Positions 30,102 through 36,831 of a stretch of 36,831 nucleotides of DNA are shown here, piece by piece. Each line of letters opens with the position of its first letter. Position 1 is the stretch's first letter. The DNA lies in contig CAMJWJ010000012.1 in the NCBI GenBank assembly GCA_946409435.1, positions 1 to 36,831 on the forward strand. The letters are read 5' to 3'. The position numbers were made by a program, and so were the translations under genes. The stretch comes from an uncultured Prevotella sp. Its GTDB lineage: Bacteria > Bacteroidota > Bacteroidia > Bacteroidales > Bacteroidaceae. The notes under the pieces were generated by a model. It made no database searches and was not told where the DNA came from. It saw only the letters and a list, made by a program, of their open reading frames with translations.

Positions 30102-31646
30102 ATGACACAACAATTTGAAATGATCGCCAAGACATTCATGGGCTTGGAACCCGTCTTGGCGAAGGAACTGACCGCTTTGGGCGCCAGCGATGTGCAACCT
30201 GGACGTAGAATGGTTTCGTTCACTGGCGACAAAGAGCTGTTATACCGCGCCAATTTCCAACTTCACACCGCTATTCGTATCTTAAAACCCATCAAGCACT
30301 TCCATGCGCTGTCGGCCGACGACGTCTATGAGGCTGTCAAGGACGTTGACTGGAGCCAGTATCTTGCACTTGACAAGACCTTTGCGGTCGACTCGGTGGT
30401 ATTCTCCGACGAGTTCCGCCACTCGAAATTCGTCGCCTACAAGGTCAAGGATGCCATCGTAGACCAGTTCCGCGAGAAGACTGGCCAGCGGCCTAACATC
30501 AGCATATCGAACCCCGACATCCGGCTGCACATCCATATTGCAGAGGATGACTGCACGCTCTCGCTGGACTCCAGCGGTGAGTCGCTGCACCGCCGCGGCT
30601 ACCGGCAGGAGTCCGTGGAGGCACCGCTGAATGAGGTGCTGGCCGCCGGCATGATACTGATGACCGGATGGAACGGCGACACCGACTTCATTGACCCCAT
30701 GTGCGGCAGCGGCACGTTGTTGGTCGAGGCGGCACTGATAGCCCACAACATGGCCCCTGGTTTGTTCCGCAAGGAATATGCCTTTGAGAAATGGCCCGAC
30801 TTCGATGCCGACCTTTTCGACCAGATATACAATGACGACTCCAAGGAGCGTGAGTTCAAGCACCACATCTACGGTTACGACGTCGACATCAAGGCTGTCA
30901 ACACTGCCCGTCTGAATGTGAAAGCAGCAGGACTCAGTGCCGACATCACCGTTGCCGAGCAGGACTTCAAGGACTTCACACAGCCTAAGGAGAAGAGCAT
31001 CATGGTGACCAACCCGCCCTACGGCGAGCGCATCTCTACCCCCGATCTGCTGGGCACGTACAAAATGATTGGTGAGCGGCTGAAGCACCAGTTCATCGGC
31101 AATGATGCCTGGATCCTGAGCTACCGAGAAGAGTGCTTCGACCAGATAGGCCTAAAGCCCAGCATCAAGATTCCCGTGTACAATGGTTCGTTGGAATGTG
31201 AGTTCCGCAAGTATCAGATGTTCGACGGCAAGATGCGTGAGTTCCGCTCCGAAGGTGGTGTCGTCAAGACGGAGGAAGAGAAGCGCCAGATGGCTGAGCG
31301 CCGCCGTTTCAAGCAGAACCGTGAGTTCAAGAAACGCCTTGACGAACAGGAGGAGAATGCCGAGGCGGACATTCGTTCCTTTAAGTTCCGCTCGTTAGAG
31401 AAAAAGGAGACACGTTCCAGGGATGCCCGAGACGCTTACGACTCCAGGGAAACTAAAGGTTCCAAGGGATTCAGGGATTCCAGAGATTCCAAAGGTTTCA
31501 GAGATTCCAAAGGTTTCAGAGACTCCAAAGGTTTCAGAGATTCCAAGGACTCAAGATACTCCAAGGACTCGAGGAAGTTCAATAAGGGCGGCCGTGATTT
31601 TGGCAAGAAGAATAATCATAGATTCCACGACGATGAAGACGATTAA
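30102..31646 (+). CDS. THUMP-domain rRNA guanine-N2 methyltransferase, RlmL-like
   Basis: SAM-dependent RNA methyltransferase, 514 residues, related to the N-terminal half of E. coli RlmKL (23S rRNA m2G2445). An N-terminal THUMP RNA-binding domain (about 1-150) precedes the Rossmann methyltransferase domain, with DPMCGSGTLLVEAALIA as the SAM-binding motif and NPPYGER (304-310) as motif IV. The exact target base is inferred. The C-terminal 95 or so residues are an unusual charged, repetitive tail, with four FRDSKG-type repeats and an acidic DDEDD end. The last 14 bases overlap the following peptidase gene. Confidence 0.9.
   Translation: MTQQFEMIAKTFMGLEPVLAKELTALGASDVQPGRRMVSFTGDKELLYRANFQLHTAIRILKPIKHFHALSADDVYEAVKDVDWSQYLALDKTFAVDSVVFSDEFRHSKFVAYKVKDAIVDQFREKTGQRPNISISNPDIRLHIHIAEDDCTLSLDSSGESLHRRGYRQESVEAPLNEVLAAGMILMTGWNGDTDFIDPMCGSGTLLVEAALIAHNMAPGLFRKEYAFEKWPDFDADLFDQIYNDDSKEREFKHHIYGYDVDIKAVNTARLNVKAAGLSADITVAEQDFKDFTQPKEKSIMVTNPPYGERISTPDLLGTYKMIGERLKHQFIGNDAWILSYREECFDQIGLKPSIKIPVYNGSLECEFRKYQMFDGKMREFRSEGGVVKTEEEKRQMAERRRFKQNREFKKRLDEQEENAEADIRSFKFRSLEKKETRSRDARDAYDSRETKGSKGFRDSRDSKGFRDSKGFRDSKGFRDSKDSRYSKDSRKFNKGGRDFGKKNNHRFHDDEDD
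31483..31554. repeat. 18-bp tandem repeats encoding the FRDSKG tail
   Basis: Four consecutive 18-bp units starting at 31483 (three nearly identical) encode FRDSKG-like hexapeptides at the C-terminus of the RlmL-like protein. A run of this kind can change in length without shifting frame. Confidence 0.9.
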
Positions 31647-33855
31647 TACCCTGTCGCTACTACTGCTACTGCTTATCATTCCCGTTTTGCCTATGACTGC
31701 CCAGGAAAAGAAGTTGTTTACCCTCGAAGACCTGAACTTCGGCGGCTACAACTACCGCAACCTGCAACCCGAGAATAAGTGGCTGACATGGTGGGGCGAC
31801 GAACTGATACGCACCGACGTTGAGGCGTGCTACACCATTGACAAGAAGACTGGCCGCGAGACGGTACTCTTTACCCTCGACGACATCAACAAATGGGCTG
31901 GCAGCAATGAGGATGAGAACCGCTACGTGCGCCATCTGATGAACGCCACCTTCCCCTATGCCGACCAGCCGTTGGTGGCTGTCGGCAACAAGCAGGCCTA
32001 TATCCTGGTCGACTTCAAGAAACATCAGATCGTATGGCAGGACAGCATTTCCGGACAGGATGCCAACGACTGGAACAAGACATCGCGGGCTACTGCCTAC
32101 GTCAAGGGCTGGCAGCTCTATGTGACTGATGCCGAAGGCCATAAGCACCAGCTGACCACCGACGGCAACCGCGAAACGGTCTACGGCAAGAGCGTTCACC
32201 GCAACGAGTTCGGCATTGAGAAGGGGACATTCTGGAGTCCCGACGGCCAGCGGCTGGCTTTCTACCGCATGGACCAGAGCATGGTAGCCGACTATCCGCA
32301 GGTAGACCTCTTCCCAAGAGAAGCCACCTACGAGCCAGACAAATATCCGATGGCCGGCATGACCTCACACAAGGTCACCGTGGGTGTCTACGACATGACC
32401 ACCGGACACACCGTCTACCTGAAGACACCAGTATCGAAGGACACCGAGGCGGTGATTAGCGGTACCTCTGCCGACAACCTGCCCGCCTACTTCACCAACA
32501 TCGCATGGAGTCCCGACAGTAAGACCATCTATATGTTTGAGGTCAACCGCGACCAGAATGACTGCCGCCTGGTGAGCTACGATGCCGTAAGCGGCGAGCG
32601 GCTTGCAGAGCTGTATCGCGAGACGAGCGAGAAGTACGTTGAACCGCTCCACCCCATCCAGTTCTTGCCGTGGGATGCCGACAAGTTTGTCATACTGAGT
32701 CAGCGCGACGGTTACCGGCACCTTTATTTATATAATAAGGAGGGACAACTGCTGAGCCAGCTTACCAGCGGTCCGTGGGTGGTACAGGAGGTGTTAGGGT
32801 TTAACGAGAAACAGAGGAGCATCCTCATCACCTCCAATGAAGCCAACCCCATCCAGCACAACACCTACGCCGTCAACGTCAAGACGGGCAAGCGCACCCT
32901 GCTTGACAACGGGCGCGGTTCCCACCGTGCCGTACCATCTACTTCTGGAGAGTGGATATACGACAAGTACACGGAGCCTGACGTGCCGCGCAATATCGAC
33001 ATCGTCAATGTGAAGACAGGCAAGGGGCAGCGTCTGCTCACTGCCGAAGACCCGTGGAAAGACTATCAGCAACCTATCTTCGAGAGTGGCACCATCAAGG
33101 CTGCCGACGGCACCACCGATCTCTACTACCGCATGGTGAAGCCCAACGACTTCGACGCTACGAAGAAGTATCCCACCGTGGTGTACGTCTACGGCGGTCC
33201 TCATGCCCACAACGTCGAGGCTGCCTGGCACTGGTACAGCCGCTCGTGGGAGACCTATATGGCACAGAAGGGCTACGTGCTGTTCATCCTCGACAACCGA
33301 GGCAGCGAGAGCCGTGGCCGTGACTTTGAGCAGGCCACTTTCCGCCAGTTAGGGCAGGTGGAGATGCAGGACCAGATGAAGGGCGTAGAGTTTCTGAAAT
33401 CCCTGCCATACGTCGATGCCGACAGACTGGGTGTCCACGGCTGGTCGTTCGGTGGATTCATGACCATCTCGCTCATGCTCAACTACCCCGATACGTTCAA
33501 GGTCGGTGTGGCTGGTGGCCCCGTCATCGACTGGAAGTGGTACGAGGTAATGTATGGCGAGCGGTACATGGACACCCCCGAGCAGAACCCCGAGGGCTAT
33601 GCCAAGGCCAGTCTGCTCGACAAGGCCAGCAACCTGAAAGGCCGTCTGCAGGTCATCACGGGCTACAACGACAACACCGTAGTGCCGCAGCATTGCCTGT
33701 CGTTCCTCGACGCCTGTGTGAAGGCTGGCACGCAGCCCGACTTTTTCGCCTACCCCGGCGAGGAGCACAACATGCGCGGCCATGCATCGGTTCACCTGCA
33801 CGAGCGAATCACCCGCTACTTTGAGGACTATTTGAAATTGAAAATTGAAAATTGA
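31633..33855 (+). CDS. Dipeptidyl peptidase IV family serine peptidase (S9B)
   Basis: Exported prolyl dipeptidyl peptidase, 740 residues, that would release X-Pro dipeptides from peptides in the periplasm. The track ORF starts at 31423, but that N-terminus is a shifted reading of the methyltransferase tail; ATG 31633 gives a signal peptide (LSLLLLLLIIPVLPMTAQ). An N-terminal beta-propeller (about 40-480) is followed by an alpha/beta-hydrolase domain with Ser605 in HGWSFGG (GWSYGG is more usual), Asp680 in GYNDNTV and His712 in EEHNMRGH. It overlaps the previous gene by 14 bp. The last residues (LKLKIEN) are encoded by a heptamer repeat. Confidence 0.93.
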   Translation: MKTINTLSLLLLLLIIPVLPMTAQEKKLFTLEDLNFGGYNYRNLQPENKWLTWWGDELIRTDVEACYTIDKKTGRETVLFTLDDINKWAGSNEDENRYVRHLMNATFPYADQPLVAVGNKQAYILVDFKKHQIVWQDSISGQDANDWNKTSRATAYVKGWQLYVTDAEGHKHQLTTDGNRETVYGKSVHRNEFGIEKGTFWSPDGQRLAFYRMDQSMVADYPQVDLFPREATYEPDKYPMAGMTSHKVTVGVYDMTTGHTVYLKTPVSKDTEAVISGTSADNLPAYFTNIAWSPDSKTIYMFEVNRDQNDCRLVSYDAVSGERLAELYRETSEKYVEPLHPIQFLPWDADKFVILSQRDGYRHLYLYNKEGQLLSQLTSGPWVVQEVLGFNEKQRSILITSNEANPIQHNTYAVNVKTGKRTLLDNGRGSHRAVPSTSGEWIYDKYTEPDVPRNIDIVNVKTGKGQRLLTAEDPWKDYQQPIFESGTIKAADGTTDLYYRMVKPNDFDATKKYPTVVYVYGGPHAHNVEAAWHWYSRSWETYMAQKGYVLFILDNRGSESRGRDFEQATFRQLGQVEMQDQMKGVEFLKSLPYVDADRLGVHGWSFGGFMTISLMLNYPDTFKVGVAGGPVIDWKWYEVMYGERYMDTPEQNPEGYAKASLLDKASNLKGRLQVITGYNDNTVVPQHCLSFLDACVKAGTQPDFFAYPGEEHNMRGHASVHLHERITRYFEDYLKLKIEN

Positions 33856-33859
33856 AAAT
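33839..33859. repeat. Heptanucleotide array TGAAAAT at the peptidase stop
   Basis: Three perfect 7-bp units cross the peptidase stop codon (TGA at 33853-33855), with degenerate copies on both sides. The array therefore supplies both the C-terminal codons and the stop. Confidence 0.9.
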
Positions 33860-33907
33860 TGAATAATTAGCCACCGCCACCAATACGGTGACCAAAATAC
33901 TACCGCC

Positions 33908-35137
33908 ATGAAAGAAGAACAGATATTAGTACGCATCACGGGTCAGGACCGCCCGGGACTGACAGCCAGCATCATGGGTATACTGGCCCGCTACGACGCT
34001 CAGATATTGGACATCGGTCAGGCCGACATCCACTCTACCCTCTCGCTGGGCATCCTCATCCGTATGGACGAGATGAAGAGCGGACTGGCCATGAAGGAAC
34101 TGCTGTTCAAGGCCACCGAGCTGGGCGTCAACATCGGCTTCTCGCCCATCACCGACGATGAATACGAGGACTGGGTGGGCCATCAGGGCAAGAACCGCTA
34201 CATCCTCATGGTGCTGGGACGTCAGTTAGAGGCACGACAGATAGAGGGTGCCACCCGCATTCTGGCTGACCAGGGACTGAACATCGACAGCATCCTCCGT
34301 CTGACAGGCCGCAAGAGCATCAAGCAGCTCAACCAGCACACCCGTGCCTGCATCCAGTTCTCGCTGCGCGGCGAGCCGACCAACCGCCAGGAGATGCAGT
34401 CGAAGCTCATGCAGCTGTCGCAGGAGATGGAGATAGACTTCTCCTTCCAGCGCGACGACATGTTCCGTCGCATGCGCCGTCTCATCTGTTTCGATATGGA
34501 CTCGACGCTCATCCAGACGGAGTGCATCGACGAACTGGCCGAGCGCAACGGCGTGGGTGCCGAGGTGCGGGCCATCACCGAGAGTGCCATGCGCGGCGAG
34601 ATAGACTTCAAGGAGAGTTTTACACGGCGCGTGGCCCTGCTGAAGGGACTGGATGTCAGCGTCATGCAGGACATTGCCGAGCACCTGCCCATCACCGAGG
34701 GGGCAGACCGGCTGATGCGCGTGCTGAAGACCTGTGGCTACAAGATAGCCATCCTCTCCGGCGGATTCACCTACTTCGGCGAGTACCTACAGCGCCGCTA
34801 CGGCATCGACTACGTCTACGCCAACGAGCTGGAGATTGGCGACGACGGCAAACTGACGGGACGCTACGTCGGCGAGATCGTCGACGGTCACCGTAAGGCC
34901 GAGCTGCTGAAGCTCATCGCCCAGGTGGAGAAGGTCAACCTGGCGCAGACCATTGCCGTCGGTGATGGTGCCAACGACCTGCCCATGATCAGCGAGGCTG
35001 GCCTCGGCATCGCTTTCCATGCCAAGCCCCGCGTGGTGGCTAACGCCAAGCAGTCAATCAACACCATCGGACTGGACGGTGTGCTCTATTTCCTCGGTTT
35101 CAAGGACTCTTATCTCGGCGAACAAGGCAAACTGTAA
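33908..35137 (+). CDS. serB: Phosphoserine phosphatase with two ACT domains
   Basis: Cytoplasmic HAD phosphatase, 409 residues, that performs the last step of serine synthesis. Two ACT-type domains (about 5-80 and 97-175) probably bind an amino acid for feedback control, an arrangement like mycobacterial SerB2. The catalytic domain has DMDST with Asp196 and Asp198, LSGGFTYF as motif II, and GDGANDLPM as motif IV. It is 52 bp after the peptidase gene, without a promoter box in the gap, so co-transcription is likely. The GT4 gene follows after 12 bp. Serine is also the co-substrate of TrpB. Confidence 0.96.
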   Translation: MKEEQILVRITGQDRPGLTASIMGILARYDAQILDIGQADIHSTLSLGILIRMDEMKSGLAMKELLFKATELGVNIGFSPITDDEYEDWVGHQGKNRYILMVLGRQLEARQIEGATRILADQGLNIDSILRLTGRKSIKQLNQHTRACIQFSLRGEPTNRQEMQSKLMQLSQEMEIDFSFQRDDMFRRMRRLICFDMDSTLIQTECIDELAERNGVGAEVRAITESAMRGEIDFKESFTRRVALLKGLDVSVMQDIAEHLPITEGADRLMRVLKTCGYKIAILSGGFTYFGEYLQRRYGIDYVYANELEIGDDGKLTGRYVGEIVDGHRKAELLKLIAQVEKVNLAQTIAVGDGANDLPMISEAGLGIAFHAKPRVVANAKQSINTIGLDGVLYFLGFKDSYLGEQGKL

Positions 35138-35149
35138 AACAGTAGTAAG

Positions 35150-36268
35150 ATGATTATAGGTATTGAGGCACAGCGGATATTCCGCAAGAACAAGCATGGC
35201 ATGGACTATGTCGTGCTGCAGGAAATCAAGGAACTGCAGCAGATGGACACCACCGATGAATACTACGTGTTCGTCAAGCCCGGCGAGGACCGCTGTGTCA
35301 CAAGTACCAAGAACGTACATGTGGTGGAACTCAGTTGTCCCTCCTATCCGCTGTGGGAGCAGTGGGCGCTGCCACGTGCCGCCAAGAAGTACGGTGTACA
35401 ACTGCTGCACTGCACGAGCAACACGGCTCCCATCTGGTGCAACATACCGCTGGTACTGACGCTCCACGACATCATCTTCCTTGAGCCGCGCGACAAGCAG
35501 AACCACTCGCTCTACCAGAACATGGGGTGGCTGTACCGCCGGCTCGTCGTCCCCCGCATACTGGACAAGTGCCGCCGCATCATTACCGTGTCGAACTTCG
35601 AGATGCAGAACATCATCACGAAGCTGCACATCCCCCGCGAACGGATGGCTATGATATACAACGGCTACAACGACTGGTTCCGCCCCATGACTGACACCAA
35701 GGGTGTGCAGCGAAAGTACATCGGTGAGGACGGCTACTTCTTCTTCCTCGGCAACACCGACCCGAAGAAGAACACCGAGCGCACGCTGGTGGCCTACGCG
35801 AAATACCTCAGCCAGTCGGCCGTGAAGCGCAACCTGCTGATGGCCGACCTCGACCGTGACTACCTCGACGGCATCATCCAGCGCAACGGCATTGAGATAA
35901 TCCGTGAAAAGATTGTCATGCCGGGCTACATCGTCAACAGCGACCTGCCCTACGTCTACAATGCCGCCTTTGCCTTCCTTTACACGTCGCTCCGCGAGAG
36001 TTTCGGCATCCCGCTGCTCGAAGCCATGGCCTGCGGCACCCCCGTCATCACCAGCAACACGTCGTCCATGCCCGAGATTGGCGGCCCGGACGCTATCCTC
36101 GTCAATCCCGAGAGCAGCGACGAGATAGCCGCCATGATGCTACGCTTAGAGCGCGACGCAGACTTCCGAAAGCAGCAACAGCTATTAGGTCCGCAGCGCG
36201 CCAGCCTCTTCTCGTGGCGCAAGACCACCGAACAGCTGCTGGAGGTGTACAGAGCAGTCAACCTATAA
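35150..36268 (+). CDS. GT4-type glycosyltransferase
   Basis: GT-B glycosyltransferase of 372 residues, of the mannosyltransferase-like type with a LTLHDIIFLEP segment and ITVSNFEMQNI in the N-terminal half. The C-terminal nucleotide-sugar domain has FLGNTDPKKN and the EX7E segment ESFGIPLLEAMACGTPVITSN. It is not closely similar to the five-gene GT cluster. The donor is unknown. It lies just after serB and probably shares its transcript; the link between the two is not obvious. Confidence 0.92.
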   Translation: MIIGIEAQRIFRKNKHGMDYVVLQEIKELQQMDTTDEYYVFVKPGEDRCVTSTKNVHVVELSCPSYPLWEQWALPRAAKKYGVQLLHCTSNTAPIWCNIPLVLTLHDIIFLEPRDKQNHSLYQNMGWLYRRLVVPRILDKCRRIITVSNFEMQNIITKLHIPRERMAMIYNGYNDWFRPMTDTKGVQRKYIGEDGYFFFLGNTDPKKNTERTLVAYAKYLSQSAVKRNLLMADLDRDYLDGIIQRNGIEIIREKIVMPGYIVNSDLPYVYNAAFAFLYTSLRESFGIPLLEAMACGTPVITSNTSSMPEIGGPDAILVNPESSDEIAAMMLRLERDADFRKQQQLLGPQRASLFSWRKTTEQLLEVYRAVNL

Positions 36269-36334
36269 CACGCAGTATCCTAAGTCAGCCGAGCAAAAGT
36301 AAGATTATTCTGCATGGAAATGTGACAAATGGTA

Positions 36335-36347
36335 CGGAATCTCCGTT
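36335..36347. promoter_or_regulatory. Short dyad upstream of the antitoxin-like gene
   Basis: ACGGA-ATC-TCCGT is a perfect 5-bp dyad 52 bp upstream of the -7 box. It could be an autoregulatory operator of the antitoxin, as many antitoxins bind such dyads; the evidence is only positional. Confidence 0.3.
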
Positions 36348-36398
36348 AAACTTTGTAGATTTTTCGGGCGGGATGGCGAAAAATTGCTAAATGTTTCG

Positions 36399-36406
36399 TA
36401 TCTTTG
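36399..36406 (+). promoter_or_regulatory. -7 box for the antitoxin-like gene
   Basis: TATCTTTG matches TAnnTTTG, 27 bp before the ATG. No -33 element is visible. Confidence 0.65.
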
Positions 36407-36432
36407 GGCTGTATTTATAAATCGACGACGTT

Positions 36433-36693
36433 ATGACGGCAATTACAATCAACATCCCCAACCGCGAGGTCAGCTTCTTCAAGAAGATGATTGAGAAAAT
36501 GGGCTGGACGTACACCGTGGCCGGCGAGGAGGGCACGGTGGCGAAGAAGTCACGCCTGTACGACCCGGAGACGGGCGAGTACCTCAACGAGAAGACGATG
36601 AAGGCCATCGAGGAGGCTCACGACGACATGAAGCAGGGCAGGCTGAAGTCGTACGATTCGGTCGACGCAATGTTCCAGGACTTAGGCATCTGA
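36433..36693 (+). CDS. Small antitoxin-like protein (DUF2683/RelB-type)
   Basis: Protein of 86 residues. The N-terminal MTAITINIPNREVSFFKKMIEKMGW resembles the beta-helix start of Bacteroidota DUF2683 or RelB/Phd antitoxins, and the C-terminal MKAIEEAHDDMKQGRLKSYDSVDAMFQDLGI is the usual toxin-wrapping tail. Such proteins normally neutralise a RelE/YafQ-type ribonuclease encoded just downstream. Here no toxin follows: only an 11-codon ORF starting MKY, 6 bp downstream, before a stop. It may be an orphan antitoxin or the survivor of a decayed pair. A stand-alone role is possible. Confidence 0.65.
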   Translation: MTAITINIPNREVSFFKKMIEKMGWTYTVAGEEGTVAKKSRLYDPETGEYLNEKTMKAIEEAHDDMKQGRLKSYDSVDAMFQDLGI

Positions 36694-36699
36694 GCGCGT

Positions 36700-36735
36700 A
36701 TGAAGTACATCGGAGACCCAACACTTTGTCGATAA
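36700..36735 (+). pseudogene. Possible toxin remnant after the antitoxin
   Basis: An ATG 6 bp after the antitoxin stop reads MKYIGDPTLCR and then TAA. The position and MKY start fit the beginning of a RelE-type toxin, but nothing after that resembles one. It may be chance. Confidence 0.2.
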
Positions 36736-36775
36736 CGGAGCCGACGTAACGGGAAAAAAGCTCTCTCACATGAAT

Positions 36776-36800
36776 AATCCTCCAAAAGGAGTGATTTTCT
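36776..36800 (+). terminator. Hairpin near the window end
   Basis: AATC-CTCC pairs with GGAG-T-GATT around an AAAA loop with one bulged T, followed by TTCT. It could terminate the antitoxin transcript. Confidence 0.5.
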
Positions 36801-36813
36801 CAGATTTTATGCT

Positions 36814-36821
36814 TACCTTTG
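36814..36821 (+). promoter_or_regulatory. -7 box of a gene beyond the window
   Basis: TACCTTTG matches TAnnTTTG at the extreme right end. The gene it would serve starts outside the window. Confidence 0.5.
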
Positions 36822-36831
36822 CCATGTCATT

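Noticed and set aside
31423-31632. N-terminal extension of the S9B peptidase ORF
   Set aside because: The extra 70 codons are the repeat tail of the methyltransferase read in another frame (SEIPKV repeats). The ATG at 31633 opens directly on a signal peptide.

Overview
The window looks like chromosomal DNA of a Prevotella-like member of the Bacteroidota. The evidence is the promoter style (TAnnTTTG -7 boxes, several with TTTG 18-20 bp upstream), the scarcity of Shine-Dalgarno sequences, the trp gene order B-E-G-D-C-F-A, and Bacteroidota-type families (DUF4924, DUF6359-like lipoprotein, DUF5686 outer-membrane protein, PL1 and GH28/GH105 pectin enzymes). No rRNA, tRNA, insertion sequence, phage or CRISPR array was seen.

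Layout. 1-2190 (minus): LysE-type exporter, DUF4924 protein and rfbD, read as one unit. 2333-4612: ROK sugar kinase, a small lipoprotein and a convergent PaaI-type thioesterase, separated by repeat-rich spacers. 4683-11704: a complete tryptophan operon, trpBEGDCFA, behind a consensus promoter, a 15-residue leader peptide with three consecutive Trp codons and an attenuator-like terminator. 11799-17442: five glycosyltransferases (four GT-B fold, one GT2) read as one operon for a surface glycan. 17527-24255: pectin degradation, with a 1622-residue secreted GH28-GH105-(GH65-like) fusion and a secreted PL1 pectate lyase ending in a dockerin-like pair. 24279-29710 (minus): a tight four-gene operon of sensor histidine kinase, ATP-grasp enzyme, HAD phosphatase and DUF5686 outer-membrane protein, preceded by three tandem copies of an 84-bp promoter-bearing repeat. 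30102-36268: an RlmL-like rRNA methyltransferase with a repetitive charged tail, a DPP IV peptidase, a two-ACT-domain SerB and another GT4. 36433-36693: a small RelB/DUF2683-like antitoxin with no recognisable toxin behind it.

The strongest unusual signals are regulatory or repeat-based: the trp leader attenuator; the 84-bp promoter triplication with a compensatory change in a dyad; heptanucleotide arrays that overlap or abut stop codons at operon junctions; two 21-bp palindromes that each occupy exactly seven codons in the same reading phase inside unrelated genes; and a terminator-like hairpin translated at the junction between two enzyme modules of the 1622-residue protein. The four-gene histidine kinase operon is the best candidate for an undescribed functional system.
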